Program-made: the position numbers and the translations under genes | From: G020344215 sp039586575 | Lineage (GTDB): Bacteria; Gemmatimonadota; Gemmatimonadetes; Palauibacterales; KS3-K002 | Reading direction: 5' to 3' | NCBI GenBank assembly: GCA_039586575.1 | Contig: JBDHKD010000028.1 | Coordinates: 1 to 50,710 of the forward strand | DNA length: 50,710 nucleotides | In this document: positions 1-8,736 of the stretch, piece by piece | Layout: the number at the start of each line of letters is the position of its first letter | Position numbering within the stretch: the first letter of the stretch is position 1 | The notes under the pieces: generated by a model | The model's input: the letters and a program-made list of their open reading frames with translations, nothing else | What the model was told of the DNA's origin: nothing | Databases searched by the model: none

Positions 1-1395
1 GTGGCCGGCCTGGCCGCCGGCGCCGATAGTCTGATCGCCAGGCGGCTGGCCGCTCAGGACTACGCGACCCGAAGGCCACCGGCCGGCCAGCGCAACTTCA
101 TCAGCGAGGTCGTCGAGGCGACGATCGAGGCGGTGTCGCGCGACATCGCCGATCCCGAGCTCGCCTGGATGTTCCAGAATTGCTTCCCCAACACGCTGGA
201 CACGACGGTACGCTTCAGGACCGTGGAGGGCCGGCCCGACACCTTCGTCATCACGGGCGACATCCACGCCATGTGGTTACGCGATTCCACCGCCCAGGTC
301 TGGCCCTACCTGCGCCTGGCTGCCCAGGACTCCGCGCTCAAGGCGCTACTCGCCGGTGTGGTGAATCGCCAGACTCGCTGTATACTCATCGACCCCTACG
401 CCAACGCTTTCAACGACGGCCCCACCGGCGGAGGTTGGGAGAGCGACCTCACCGACATGAAGCCCGAGCTGCACGAGCGGAAGTGGGAAATCGACTCGCT
501 CTGCTACCCGATCCGCCTGGCACACGGCTACTGGAAGACGACGGGCGACGCGTCGGTGTTGGACAGCGAATGGCGGCGGGCCGCAAAGCTCATCGTCCGC
601 ACATTCAAGGAGCAGCAGCGCAAGCGGGACCGGGGACCGTACAAGTTCCAGCGGCTGACGGCCGTCGCCTACGACACGGTCCCGCTGGGCGGCTACGGGA
701 ACCCGACGCGGAAGGTCGGCCTAGTTCACTCGATCTTCAGACCCTCCGACGACGCCTGCGTCTACCCTTTCCTGGTCCCCTCCAACCTCTTCGCGGTCGC
801 GTCACTCAGGCACTTGCAAGAGATCTTCGCAGAGGAGATCGGCGAGCGAGCGTTCGCCGACGAGTGTGGCACGCTGGCCGACGAGCTGGCGGAAGCGATT
901 CGCGATCACGCGCTGCTCGCGCATCCCGTCCACGGTCGCATCTATGCCTACGAGGTGGACGGTTTCGGGAACGCGCTGTTTATGGACGACGCCAACATAC
1001 CGAGCCTCTTGGCGCTGCCCTACCTCGGCCTGGCAAGTGTCTCCGAACCAGCCTATCAGGCCACGCGAAGTTTCGTGCTGAGCGAGGACAACCCGTACTT
1101 CTTCCGCGGTCGAGCGGCCGAGGGCGTCGGTGGCCCGCACGTCGGGCTCGACATGGTCTGGCCGCTGGGCATTACGATGCGCGCGCTCACCAGCACCGAC
1201 GACGCGGAAATCCTCGGCTGCCTGCGTATGCTGAAGGCGACGCACGCCGGGACCGGCTTCATGCACGAGTCCTTCCATAAAGACGACCCCACCAACTTCA
1301 CCCGCTCCTGGTTCGCCTGGGCGAACACGCTGTTCGGTGAGTTGCTCGTCAACCTGCACCGCGACCGCCCGGACTTGTTGAGGGTGCCGCTCTAG
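1..1395 (+). CDS. Glycoside hydrolase family 125 exo-alpha-1,6-mannosidase (probably 5'-truncated)
   Basis: The protein resembles the metal-independent GH125 exo-alpha-mannosidases, (alpha/alpha)6-barrel enzymes that remove non-reducing alpha-1,6-mannose from N-glycans. Family-like stretches are MWLRDSTAQVWPYL near residue 90, GGPHVGLDMVWPLGI near 380 and MHESFHKDDPTNFTRSWFAW near 420; the last probably carries the catalytic glutamate. Its 464 residues fit the family. The reading frame is open from base 1 with a GTG, and the first residues (AGLAAGADS) look like the end of a Tat or Sec signal, so the true start probably lies just outside the window. The next gene begins 6 bases after the stop, so the two are likely co-transcribed. 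The family call is firm; the exact substrate is inferred. Confidence 0.88.
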   Translation: MAGLAAGADSLIARRLAAQDYATRRPPAGQRNFISEVVEATIEAVSRDIADPELAWMFQNCFPNTLDTTVRFRTVEGRPDTFVITGDIHAMWLRDSTAQVWPYLRLAAQDSALKALLAGVVNRQTRCILIDPYANAFNDGPTGGGWESDLTDMKPELHERKWEIDSLCYPIRLAHGYWKTTGDASVLDSEWRRAAKLIVRTFKEQQRKRDRGPYKFQRLTAVAYDTVPLGGYGNPTRKVGLVHSIFRPSDDACVYPFLVPSNLFAVASLRHLQEIFAEEIGERAFADECGTLADELAEAIRDHALLAHPVHGRIYAYEVDGFGNALFMDDANIPSLLALPYLGLASVSEPAYQATRSFVLSEDNPYFFRGRAAEGVGGPHVGLDMVWPLGITMRALTSTDDAEILGCLRMLKATHAGTGFMHESFHKDDPTNFTRSWFAWANTLFGELLVNLHRDRPDLLRVPL

Positions 1396-1401
1396 TCGCC
1401 G

Positions 1402-4400
1402 ATGTCGACGACGATCGACCGTCGCAGCTTCGTCGGAACGTTGGGCGCCGCCACCCTCGCCGGCACGCTGCCGCGCCCACTCAGCGCCGTCCTCGTACCC
1501 GCCGACCCGCCGCGGCTGCCCCGCGCGCCGCGCGTCGCGACCCTCTCCGAGCCGGGCTTCCCCACCTTCGACACCGAAGCCCTCCCGGAGCCCACGCTGC
1601 GCGAGGCTCTCGACGGGCTGGAAGCCACCCCGCTGCGCGCCGCCGAACTCGGCCGACTGGCGCCGGACGCCTTCGACGTCTTCCTCACCCCCTACGGCTC
1701 GGCGTTTCCCAAGGGCGCCTGGCCGGCGATCCTCGACTTCATGACGGCCGGCGGCAACTGGCTGAACTTAGGCGGTGTCCCGCTCGCCGTGCCGGTATCA
1801 GCCACGGAAGACGGCTGGCGCGCCGAGCTGAGACAGACGGCGTACCACAAGGCGCTGGGGATCACGCAAGCGTTCTCCGTCGACGTCAGCCATCTCGACC
1901 GTTACGTCGCGGGTCCGGAGATCGAAGCCTCGCTGGCGGACGGGATCGAGGCGCAGACCGTATTCGCGCTCTACTATCGGCTGACGCGCGAGAAGGAGTT
2001 TCCCGACGAGGACGGGTCGGACGGACCGCGGGAAGCCATCGTGAATCCACTGCTATCGGTGATGGGCGAGGGTGAGCATCCCATGGCGGTGCCGGTCGTG
2101 CGCGTCGACCATTTGCAGGGGCCATTCGCCGGCGGTCGCTGGGTGCTCGCCAATTATAACGGAGCGATATCCGGCACGGCCCTTCGCGTGCTCGTCGACA
2201 CTGCCGCCCGCGGCGCACACGAGCTCACGGTTCGACCAGACTTCGCCTGTTACCGGGACGGCGAGACCGCGTCGATCAGCGTCGTTCTCAACACACCGCG
2301 ATCGCTCACCGCTGAAGATTCGTGTTCCGTCGAGGTTTTCGACGATGGTGGCAACGTCGTAGCAGCAACGAGGCTAACGCTCGCGGCGGCGGGGTACCGC
2401 GCCGCGGCAACGGCGACCCTCGAGACGTCCCCGCGCTCCAGCCTCGCCCCCGGTCTCTATCGCGTCGACGCGACCCTGGAGCCGACCGACGATAGCGCGA
2501 CGGCAGCGAAGGCGAGCACGGGCTTCTGGGTCTTCGATCGCCAGCTGCTCGCCGGTGGTCGTCCGTTCACGACCGACGCCCACAACCTTCTCCGGGACGG
2601 CGAGCCGTACGTCGTGACGGGCACGTCGTACATGGCTGGCGACGTGCACCGCCGGTTCTTGCTCGAGCCGAACCCGGCCGTCTGGGATCGCGACTTCGCC
2701 GCGATGAAGCGCGCCGGGATCAACATGATCCGCACCGGCATCTGGACCGCTTGGCGGCGCTACATGCCCGAGCCCGGCGTGCTGAACGAGGCGGCCCTCC
2801 GTGCCCTCGACGCCTTCCTGCTGACTGCACGGCGTCATGACATCCCGGTCATCTTCACCTTTTTCGCCTTCGTACCCGAGCCCTGGGGAGGCACGAATCC
2901 CTACCTCGACCCGCAGGCCGTAAGAGCGCAGAAGATCTTCATCTCCCGCGTCGTGGAACGTTACCGCGGGGTGAGCGACGTCATCTGGGACCTGATCAAC
3001 GAGCCGTCCTGCTGTTCGCCGGATCGGCTGTGGGTCACGCGGCCCAACTACGACGAGCATGAGGTCAGCGCCTGGCGTGAGTGGCTGCGGGATCGCTTCG
3101 CTGCAGGCTCGGACGACGAGCTCGCGTCACGACTCGCCGAGCTCTGGCGCACCACGCCGGACGACGCGCTGGCGCTACCGCGGCTCGCCGAATTCGGCGA
3201 CCGCAACATCTTCGAGGTGCTGCGCCCGCTCAAGGCGATGGACTATCGACTGTTCGCCAACGACGTGTTCAGCGGCTGGGCACGGGAGATGGTCGAGACG
3301 ATCCGCACAGCCGGGAGTCCGGACCAACTGATCACGGTGGGACAAGACGAAGGCGGCACCTACGAGCGGCCGGGTCCCTTCTTCCACGGACCTGCCGTCG
3401 ATTTCACGTCGAACCACACCTGGTGGCTGAACGACGACCTGCTCTGGGACAGCGTGGTCACCAAGACGCCCGACCGCCCGCTGCTCATCTCCGAGACCGG
3501 CGTCATGTTTTACGAGAGGATCGACGGTAGCGCCTGGCGAACGGAAGACGAAGCCCGCGATCTCCTGGAACGCAAGCTCGTCCTCGCTCTCGCCACCGAC
3601 ACCGCCGGCTTCATCGAGTGGATCTGGAACACCAACCCCTACATGCCGCTGGACAACGAGGCGGCGATCGGGCTGCTGCGCCCCGACGGCTCGGCCAAGC
3701 CCGAGCTCCGCGTTCTGCGCGAGATCGCCGCCTTCGCCCGTGACGCGATGCGCGACCTCGGGCCACGTGAGCCCGAGCCCGTAGTCATGGTGATCCCCCA
3801 CTCGCAGATGTTCTCGGTGCGCAACTTCGCCACCGAGGCGACACAACGCTGCGTGCGCGCCATGCACTACGGCTGCCGGGTCACGATGAGCGCGGTCGGC
3901 GAGTACGCGCTCGACCGAATGCGTCACAGGCCAGAGCTCGTCGTCTCGCCGGCGCCGCGCCTGATGAGCGAGGCCGCCTGGCAGCGGCTACTTGGCCTGG
4001 CGGAAGACGGCGCCACCCTGCTAGTCACCGGCCCCATCGACTCCGACGAGCACTGGCGGCCAGTCCAACGGCTGCAAGCGCTCGGAATCGATGCGGCTAT
4101 CCGCCCCGTCGCCCAAGAGGAAGTTCTGCAACTCGATGACGCTACGCTGCGGCTCAGCTTCCGCGGCCCGAAGATTCAGCGGCTGGAGAAGGCGGTGCTT
4201 CCCGATTCGGCGGCGAAAGTCGTCGAGCTATCCGTGGGACGCGGCACCCTTCTCTGGTCACCGCTACCGGTCGAGCTCGCCTGGCAAGTGGAGCCGACGA
4301 TTGCACTATACAAGCACGCCCTGTCGCGGGCAGGCATCAAGCCGAGGTACGCAGCGGAGCAGATAGACCCCGGCGTCCTCGTCTATCCTGCAGCCTACCG

Positions 4401-4572
4401 GACGGCCGTGCTCTATGCGCTCGTTTCCGAGCTCGGGTATGACGCGCGCTTGAAGCTGACGGACAACGAAGCAAGATCGGCGATCGAGGTCGCGATGGCG
4501 CCCGGCCGTGCGGCGCTCGTGCTCCTGGACCGCCGGAGTGGCAGGGTCATCGATCGTTACGGGGTCGCTTGA
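1402..4572 (+). CDS. Tat-exported multidomain glycoside hydrolase (GH5/GH42-like clan A)
   Basis: A 1056-residue exported glycosidase. The N terminus DRRSFVGTLGAATLAG is a twin-arginine signal. Residues about 35-260 are unassigned, about 270-380 look like a beta-sandwich, and about 390-790 form a TIM-barrel with the clan-A acid/base in DLINEPS (Glu534) and a nucleophile candidate in LLISETGVM (Glu698). The C-terminal part (about 790-950) resembles the GATase-like trimerisation domain of GH42 enzymes. It starts 6 bases after the GH125 gene, pointing to joint action on mannose-containing glycans. Exact family and substrate cannot be fixed from sequence alone; a beta-mannosidase or beta-galactosidase activity is possible. 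Its 3' end overlaps the convergent nucleotidyltransferase gene by 26 bases. Confidence 0.8.
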   Translation: MSTTIDRRSFVGTLGAATLAGTLPRPLSAVLVPADPPRLPRAPRVATLSEPGFPTFDTEALPEPTLREALDGLEATPLRAAELGRLAPDAFDVFLTPYGSAFPKGAWPAILDFMTAGGNWLNLGGVPLAVPVSATEDGWRAELRQTAYHKALGITQAFSVDVSHLDRYVAGPEIEASLADGIEAQTVFALYYRLTREKEFPDEDGSDGPREAIVNPLLSVMGEGEHPMAVPVVRVDHLQGPFAGGRWVLANYNGAISGTALRVLVDTAARGAHELTVRPDFACYRDGETASISVVLNTPRSLTAEDSCSVEVFDDGGNVVAATRLTLAAAGYRAAATATLETSPRSSLAPGLYRVDATLEPTDDSATAAKASTGFWVFDRQLLAGGRPFTTDAHNLLRDGEPYVVTGTSYMAGDVHRRFLLEPNPAVWDRDFAAMKRAGINMIRTGIWTAWRRYMPEPGVLNEAALRALDAFLLTARRHDIPVIFTFFAFVPEPWGGTNPYLDPQAVRAQKIFISRVVERYRGVSDVIWDLINEPSCCSPDRLWVTRPNYDEHEVSAWREWLRDRFAAGSDDELASRLAELWRTTPDDALALPRLAEFGDRNIFEVLRPLKAMDYRLFANDVFSGWAREMVETIRTAGSPDQLITVGQDEGGTYERPGPFFHGPAVDFTSNHTWWLNDDLLWDSVVTKTPDRPLLISETGVMFYERIDGSAWRTEDEARDLLERKLVLALATDTAGFIEWIWNTNPYMPLDNEAAIGLLRPDGSAKPELRVLREIAAFARDAMRDLGPREPEPVVMVIPHSQMFSVRNFATEATQRCVRAMHYGCRVTMSAVGEYALDRMRHRPELVVSPAPRLMSEAAWQRLLGLAEDGATLLVTGPIDSDEHWRPVQRLQALGIDAAIRPVAQEEVLQLDDATLRLSFRGPKIQRLEKAVLPDSAAKVVELSVGRGTLLWSPLPVELAWQVEPTIALYKHALSRAGIKPRYAAEQIDPGVLVYPAAYRTAVLYALVSELGYDARLKLTDNEARSAIEVAMAPGRAALVLLDRRSGRVIDRYGVA

Positions 4573-5497
4573 ATTGGCGGCCCCGGGCCACTGAGGAAAT
4601 GTCCTCCGGATAGTGCCCTGCGTCGACCAGCTCTCTGAGCCTGGTTTCGACGTAGGGCCTGTCTTCTTGAAACGTCACGCCCAGCCACGGTCCCGGTGTC
4701 GGGATCACCTTCACCCGTATCTCCCTCGCCGCGATGAGATCGCTGACCGTGTTGCTCAGATAGAACTCGGCGTCCGGGTTGTCGCCGTACTGAGATAGAA
4801 AGCGCGCGAACTCGCGCTCGAGTAGCGGAAACGCCGCCGGCGTCGCCGCCCACAGATTCATCGAGACCGTCTCGTCACCGCTCAGCTCGTAGCGCCCTCC
4901 CTCCACCGTCACGCCGGAGAGCACACCCCCTACTTCTCGGATGTCCTTCACCTCGGTCACGCGCGCCAGATAGCCGTCCTCGTCCAGTTCGCACACCGCC
5001 CGCGAGACGCCGCCGTGCGGCGACAGTGTGTCTGGCAGTTGATAGCCCGCCGCCGCAAACTCGGGTGCTTCCGAGCCGGTCACCGCCTGTAGATGCCCGG
5101 CCAGCAAGCGGAACGCCTGGGCGCCGTAGAAATCGTCTGCGTTCATCACCACGAAGGGACCCTGCACCTCGATGCGCGCTGACCACACCGCGTGGCCCGT
5201 GCCCCACGGCTTGCGCCGTCCTTCGGGAACCGCCGAACCGGCTGGAAGCGCATCCAGATCTTGAAATGCGAAGGATACAGCGAGTGAACCGCCAAAGGTG
5301 CGTGCCAGCCGCTCCCGGAAAGCCCGCTCCAGCTCGCGCCGGATCACCAGCACGACACGGTTGAAGCCGGCGCGCTGCGCATCATAGATCCCGTAGTCGA
5401 GCAGCGCCGCGCCGCTGGGGCCCACAGGCTCCAGCTGCTTGAGGCCGCCGTAGCGGCTGCCGATCCCGGCGGCGAGCACGATCAGCGTCAGGTCCAT
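4547..5497 (-). CDS. Sugar-phosphate nucleotidyltransferase
   Basis: A 316-residue NTP-transferase-fold protein. The N-terminal signature LAAGIGSRYGGLKQ is the nucleotide-binding loop of sugar-1-phosphate nucleotidylyltransferases, and VMNADDFYG near residue 118 matches the metal-binding Asp region. Such enzymes make NDP-sugars from sugar-1-phosphate and NTP in the cytoplasm. It lies 38 bases downstream of the GH20 gene on the same strand, so one role could be recycling hexosamine released by that enzyme, but no sugar kinase is adjacent. The substrate is not predictable. The 3' end overlaps the convergent glycosidase gene by 26 bases. Confidence 0.85.
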   Translation of the reverse strand: MDLTLIVLAAGIGSRYGGLKQLEPVGPSGAALLDYGIYDAQRAGFNRVVLVIRRELERAFRERLARTFGGSLAVSFAFQDLDALPAGSAVPEGRRKPWGTGHAVWSARIEVQGPFVVMNADDFYGAQAFRLLAGHLQAVTGSEAPEFAAAGYQLPDTLSPHGGVSRAVCELDEDGYLARVTEVKDIREVGGVLSGVTVEGGRYELSGDETVSMNLWAATPAAFPLLEREFARFLSQYGDNPDAEFYLSNTVSDLIAAREIRVKVIPTPGPWLGVTFQEDRPYVETRLRELVDAGHYPEDISSVARGRQFKRPRNDR

Positions 5498-5535
5498 GTC
5501 AGCGTATCACGGCGTCAATCGTTGCCGCTTCCCGG

Positions 5536-7659
5536 CTACCGTACCGGGAGCTGATGTGAGGCTTCGACGATCCGGCGGACCGCCGGAACGAGCACGATCA
5601 GCAGCTCGGCGTGCGACTCGGCCACCCGCTCCAGAACCTCAAGCTCTGGGGCCCGCTCCGATTCGGGAACCCCGCGCCGCGCGCCCATCCTGTTCAACGC
5701 CGCACTGCCCAGGTCCGCGAGGTCGGCCAGGTCGCGGGCGAGCGGTTCGGCTTCCGCCAGTAGTGGCCAGTGTCCCAGCTGCTCGCTCAACACAGCGCCG
5801 GCCTCCCGCCACCGGTGAAGCCAGCCGAAGACCGGTACCGCGTAAGCGCCTCTGAGTCGCGGGTCGGCGGGCCAACGAACCAGCAGCGAGTCCACCAGCT
5901 GCGAGAACTCGCGGGCCACCTCGCTCTCCGGCCGCGCCGCGTCCACCAGACGGTTGAGGGGCATCAGGCTCGTGTAGCGGCGACTGGCCGGCCGTCGGTA
6001 GAACTTCACCGGCTCCAGAACATCCGCAAGCGTCTTGAGCGACTTATACGCCTCGTCGACCGTTTCGATCGAATACGAGGCCCGACCCCCGTAACCCTGG
6101 TTTCCGATCAGCCGTCTCAGCATCGGCTCGTAGCTCGAGCGGTGGGTGAGCCCGAAGGTCTCCAGCCGTCGGCTCGTCAGCGCGAGGCGACGGTACATGT
6201 CGTCCACGTCGCTCACCTCGGCCGGCGACCAAAGCCGTTCGGCGATCGCCGCGCTGCGCGGCCAGATGCGCGAGTCGATGGTCTCGAAGGTCACGAACTC
6301 AGCCCACATGCACGCCTCGCCCCCCAGCACGCGGGCCCGCTCCTCTTCGCTCAACCCGGCGGCATGCTCGCCGAGCGGGTCGATCCCGTAGTGGAACGAG
6401 GCCGGCCGGATGTGATCCAGGTAGTAGCCGTTCGACAGTATACCCTGGTAGCCTCGCCGTGCCGTTTCGGCCAGAGACTGCTGGCCGCGCCACGACTGGA
6501 TGACGATGTCCTGCGGCAGCTCCGGGTGAAAGATCTCGTCCCAACCCACCATGCTCTTGCCATGCCCGGCGAGTATGGCCTGGATGCGGCCGTTGAAGTA
6601 CGCCTGCAGGTCGTGGTTATCCGCCATCCCGTGCTCGCGCATGAAGTCTTGAATGTCCCCGTTGGCGTCCCACTGCTTCCCGTTGACCTCGTCGCCGCCG
6701 ATGTGCATATACGGATCGGGAAACAGCTCGGCCATCTCGCCGATGAACGCGTCCAGGAACTCGTAGACCTCCTCGCGCGTCGGATCCATGGCCGCCTCCA
6801 TCACGCCCCAATGTCGTTGGATCGCGTAGGGACCCGGCGCGCTCGCCAACTCGGGGTGGCCGACGAACCAGCTGCTCGTGTGGCCCGGCATGTCGAACTC
6901 GGGCACCACGCGGATACCGCGATCCCGCGCGTACTCGACGATCTCGCGTACCTGTTCTTGCGTGAAGTACCTGCCGTCGGAGCCCAGCTCGTGCAGCCGC
7001 GGGTACTTCTTGCTCTCGATGCGGAAGCCCTGGTCCTCGGTGAGGTGCCAGTGCAGCACGTTCATCTTGAGGGCCGCCATCCCGTCGAGGTTGCGCTTGA
7101 TCACCTCGGGCGGTATCCAGTGGCGCGCCACATCGATCAGCAGCCCGCGCCAGGGAAAGCGGGGCCGATCCTCGATGTCCACTGCCGGGACCTGGAAACC
7201 GCCCGCGCCGGGCCCCACCAGTTGCAGGAAGGTCTCCAACCCGTGCAGCACGCCGTACGGTTCCGGCGCCTGCAAACGGGCACCCTCCGACGTGACGATC
7301 AGAGTATACGACTCGTCGACGAACGCAGACTGCACGGCCGACCCCGGGCCAGAGCACTCGATGTCGAGAGTGATGCGCTGGCCCGCATCGGAGGCCATGC
7401 CGAGATAGATCCCGGTCTCGCGCGAAAGACGGTCCATCATCCGCGCCACCGCCCGCTCGAGTCGCGGCTCGCTGTAACCCGTAAACTCGGCGTGGAAACT
7501 CGAATCGATGGCCAGGTGGCCCTCGCCGAACGTGATGGCCGCCGGCACCGGCATCAGGGTGTGCACCGGGGTCTCCATATCATTCGCCTCGCGCATCGAT
7601 CTCGTAGCGCCCAGCACGCACGCCACGAGCAAGATCAGCACCGCGGTTCTCCTCATCAT
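5536..7659 (-). CDS. Secreted beta-N-acetylhexosaminidase, GH20
   Basis: A 707-residue exported enzyme removing terminal beta-linked GlcNAc or GalNAc. A Sec signal (RRTAVLILLVACVLGATRS) opens the protein. A GH20b-like N-terminal domain (about 35-165) is followed by the catalytic TIM barrel with RGLLIDVARHWIP near 171, VLHWHLTEDQGF near 200 and the catalytic Asp-Glu pair in HIGGDEVNG (Asp323-Glu324), as in substrate-assisted GH20 catalysis. The last roughly 170 residues look helical and are unassigned. An in-frame ATG one codon in is an equally possible start. The nucleotidyltransferase gene follows after 38 bases. With GH125 and the GH5/42-like enzyme nearby, an N-glycan or chitooligosaccharide role is plausible. 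Confidence 0.92.
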   Translation of the reverse strand: MMRRTAVLILLVACVLGATRSMREANDMETPVHTLMPVPAAITFGEGHLAIDSSFHAEFTGYSEPRLERAVARMMDRLSRETGIYLGMASDAGQRITLDIECSGPGSAVQSAFVDESYTLIVTSEGARLQAPEPYGVLHGLETFLQLVGPGAGGFQVPAVDIEDRPRFPWRGLLIDVARHWIPPEVIKRNLDGMAALKMNVLHWHLTEDQGFRIESKKYPRLHELGSDGRYFTQEQVREIVEYARDRGIRVVPEFDMPGHTSSWFVGHPELASAPGPYAIQRHWGVMEAAMDPTREEVYEFLDAFIGEMAELFPDPYMHIGGDEVNGKQWDANGDIQDFMREHGMADNHDLQAYFNGRIQAILAGHGKSMVGWDEIFHPELPQDIVIQSWRGQQSLAETARRGYQGILSNGYYLDHIRPASFHYGIDPLGEHAAGLSEEERARVLGGEACMWAEFVTFETIDSRIWPRSAAIAERLWSPAEVSDVDDMYRRLALTSRRLETFGLTHRSSYEPMLRRLIGNQGYGGRASYSIETVDEAYKSLKTLADVLEPVKFYRRPASRRYTSLMPLNRLVDAARPESEVAREFSQLVDSLLVRWPADPRLRGAYAVPVFGWLHRWREAGAVLSEQLGHWPLLAEAEPLARDLADLADLGSAALNRMGARRGVPESERAPELEVLERVAESHAELLIVLVPAVRRIVEASHQLPVR

Positions 7660-7687
7660 CTCTTACTCCCAGGGCCATCGTCCGCAC

Positions 7688-7717
7688 GAGAGCCCCGGCC
7701 TTGAGACCGGGGCTCTC
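7688..7717 (-). terminator. Strong intergenic hairpin
   Basis: Arms 7688-7698 and 7707-7717 are an 11-bp perfect inverted repeat (GAGAGCCCCGG and complement) with an 8-base loop. It lies between the stop of the LolA-like gene (7767) and the start of the GH20 gene (7659), both on the minus strand. No T-run follows on the minus strand, so it may be a terminator-like barrier or an mRNA stability element rather than a canonical intrinsic terminator. Confidence 0.5.
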
Positions 7718-7766
7718 TATTAAACAGACCACACAACGAGCCAGGCGTCAGTTGCCGCCCCGCCGC

Positions 7767-8501
7767 CTATTGGCTTTCACCCTCCGGCATCCTGAACAAT
7801 TCGTCGTCGAGACGCACGTTCAGCTCGACCGTCTCGATCCTGGTGACCTGGCCTGCCGGCGCGCCTTTCTGCCTGACCTCGACCGAATGAGGCATCATCA
7901 GGCCACCGACCTCCCTGTAGTCGCTGAGAATCGTCTCGACCTCGATCTCACGCCCTTGCTGCACGGTCTTCGTCTCGATCCTGATCGGGATATACTCGCT
8001 ATCGAGATACACGTACTGCACGTCGCCACCCTTCATGGTCACCTTGAGCTTGTAGGCTCCGCTCCCTCCGGTCTCCTCGAGACCCACGAGCTCGACCTGG
8101 TGGCCTGACTCCTCGTAGCCCACCAGCGGTCCGTCGATGTCGGCCTGCTCCCTGATGCCCTTCACCATGAAGTCCGGCATCACCTCCGGCTCCGTCCTCC
8201 CCATGAACGGCAGGTACATCCAGGCGGTCTCGCCGTCGTACGCCATGACACCCGTCATACCCTGCACCAGGAACTCTGCGCGGACTTTGCCCGGCCGCTT
8301 GATCGACAGCGTCAAGGGCGCGTCCAGGCCCGGCCCCATCGTCTGCGTACCGGCCATCCTGTACGACTGAATCGCTTGCCAAGCCTCCACTCCGCCGACG
8401 GCCTCGTAGTAGTTGCCCAGCACCTCATCGAGATCCTGAGCCTGGGCAGGTGAGCCCAGGACCACACCCATGAGTGCGAGCACCATGATCTTCCTCAGCA
8501 T
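7767..8501 (-). CDS. Exported LolA-like outer-membrane lipoprotein-sorting family protein
   Basis: A 244-residue periplasmic protein. The signal peptide MLRKIMVLALMGVVLGSPAQA is followed by a beta-rich body. The start YYEAVGGVEAWQAIQSYRM (about 31-49), the centre GMTGVMAYDGETAWMYLPF and the end DDELFRMPEG are typical of the LolA/LolB-like half-barrel family common in this kind of genome. Such proteins bind lipids or lipoproteins in the periplasm, but the specific ligand is unknown. A GAGGAGG ribosome-binding site precedes the ATG. A 10-bp palindrome (CACAATTGTG, 8512-8521) sits just upstream. No specific function is claimed. Confidence 0.65.
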   Translation of the reverse strand: MLRKIMVLALMGVVLGSPAQAQDLDEVLGNYYEAVGGVEAWQAIQSYRMAGTQTMGPGLDAPLTLSIKRPGKVRAEFLVQGMTGVMAYDGETAWMYLPFMGRTEPEVMPDFMVKGIREQADIDGPLVGYEESGHQVELVGLEETGGSGAYKLKVTMKGGDVQYVYLDSEYIPIRIETKTVQQGREIEVETILSDYREVGGLMMPHSVEVRQKGAPAGQVTRIETVELNVRLDDELFRMPEGESQ

Positions 8502-8736
8502 CGAGCCTCCTCACAATTGTGTAATGCGGCGCACAGCAGGGCGCTGCGCGGCCTCGCCTCAGCGACCGCATCGCCTGTTCGTCCACTACCTCAGGTCGGG
8601 GACCCGGTATGATGCCGGTCGGGAGGCCGGGCGGCAACCGGGGGTAGCCAACCTTTTGCCCAGTCGCTACCGTCCAACCATTGGCCTACTGCCTGATCCA
8701 ACGAAAACTGAGAACCGCCGTCCTGGGAGATGTGGC
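8502..8736. other. Divergent intergenic region with a small palindrome
   Basis: These 235 bases separate the LolA-like gene (minus) from the propeller lipoprotein gene (plus) and should carry promoters for both. The palindrome CACAATTGTG at 8512-8521 is 10 bases from the minus-strand start and could be an operator. A GGGAG at 8725-8729 is the ribosome-binding site for the plus-strand gene. No clear -35/-10 pair was identified. Confidence 0.35.

Noticed and set aside
5770..7704. 644-codon open frame on the plus strand opposite the GH20 gene
   Set aside because: Its product is rich in R, H, L and V without any domain. It is the antisense shadow of a high-GC gene whose minus-strand frame has all GH20 motifs.
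8470..8736. 89-codon upstream extension of the propeller lipoprotein
   Set aside because: The extension would bury the lipoprotein signal; the ATG at 8737 has a ribosome-binding site and lipobox.
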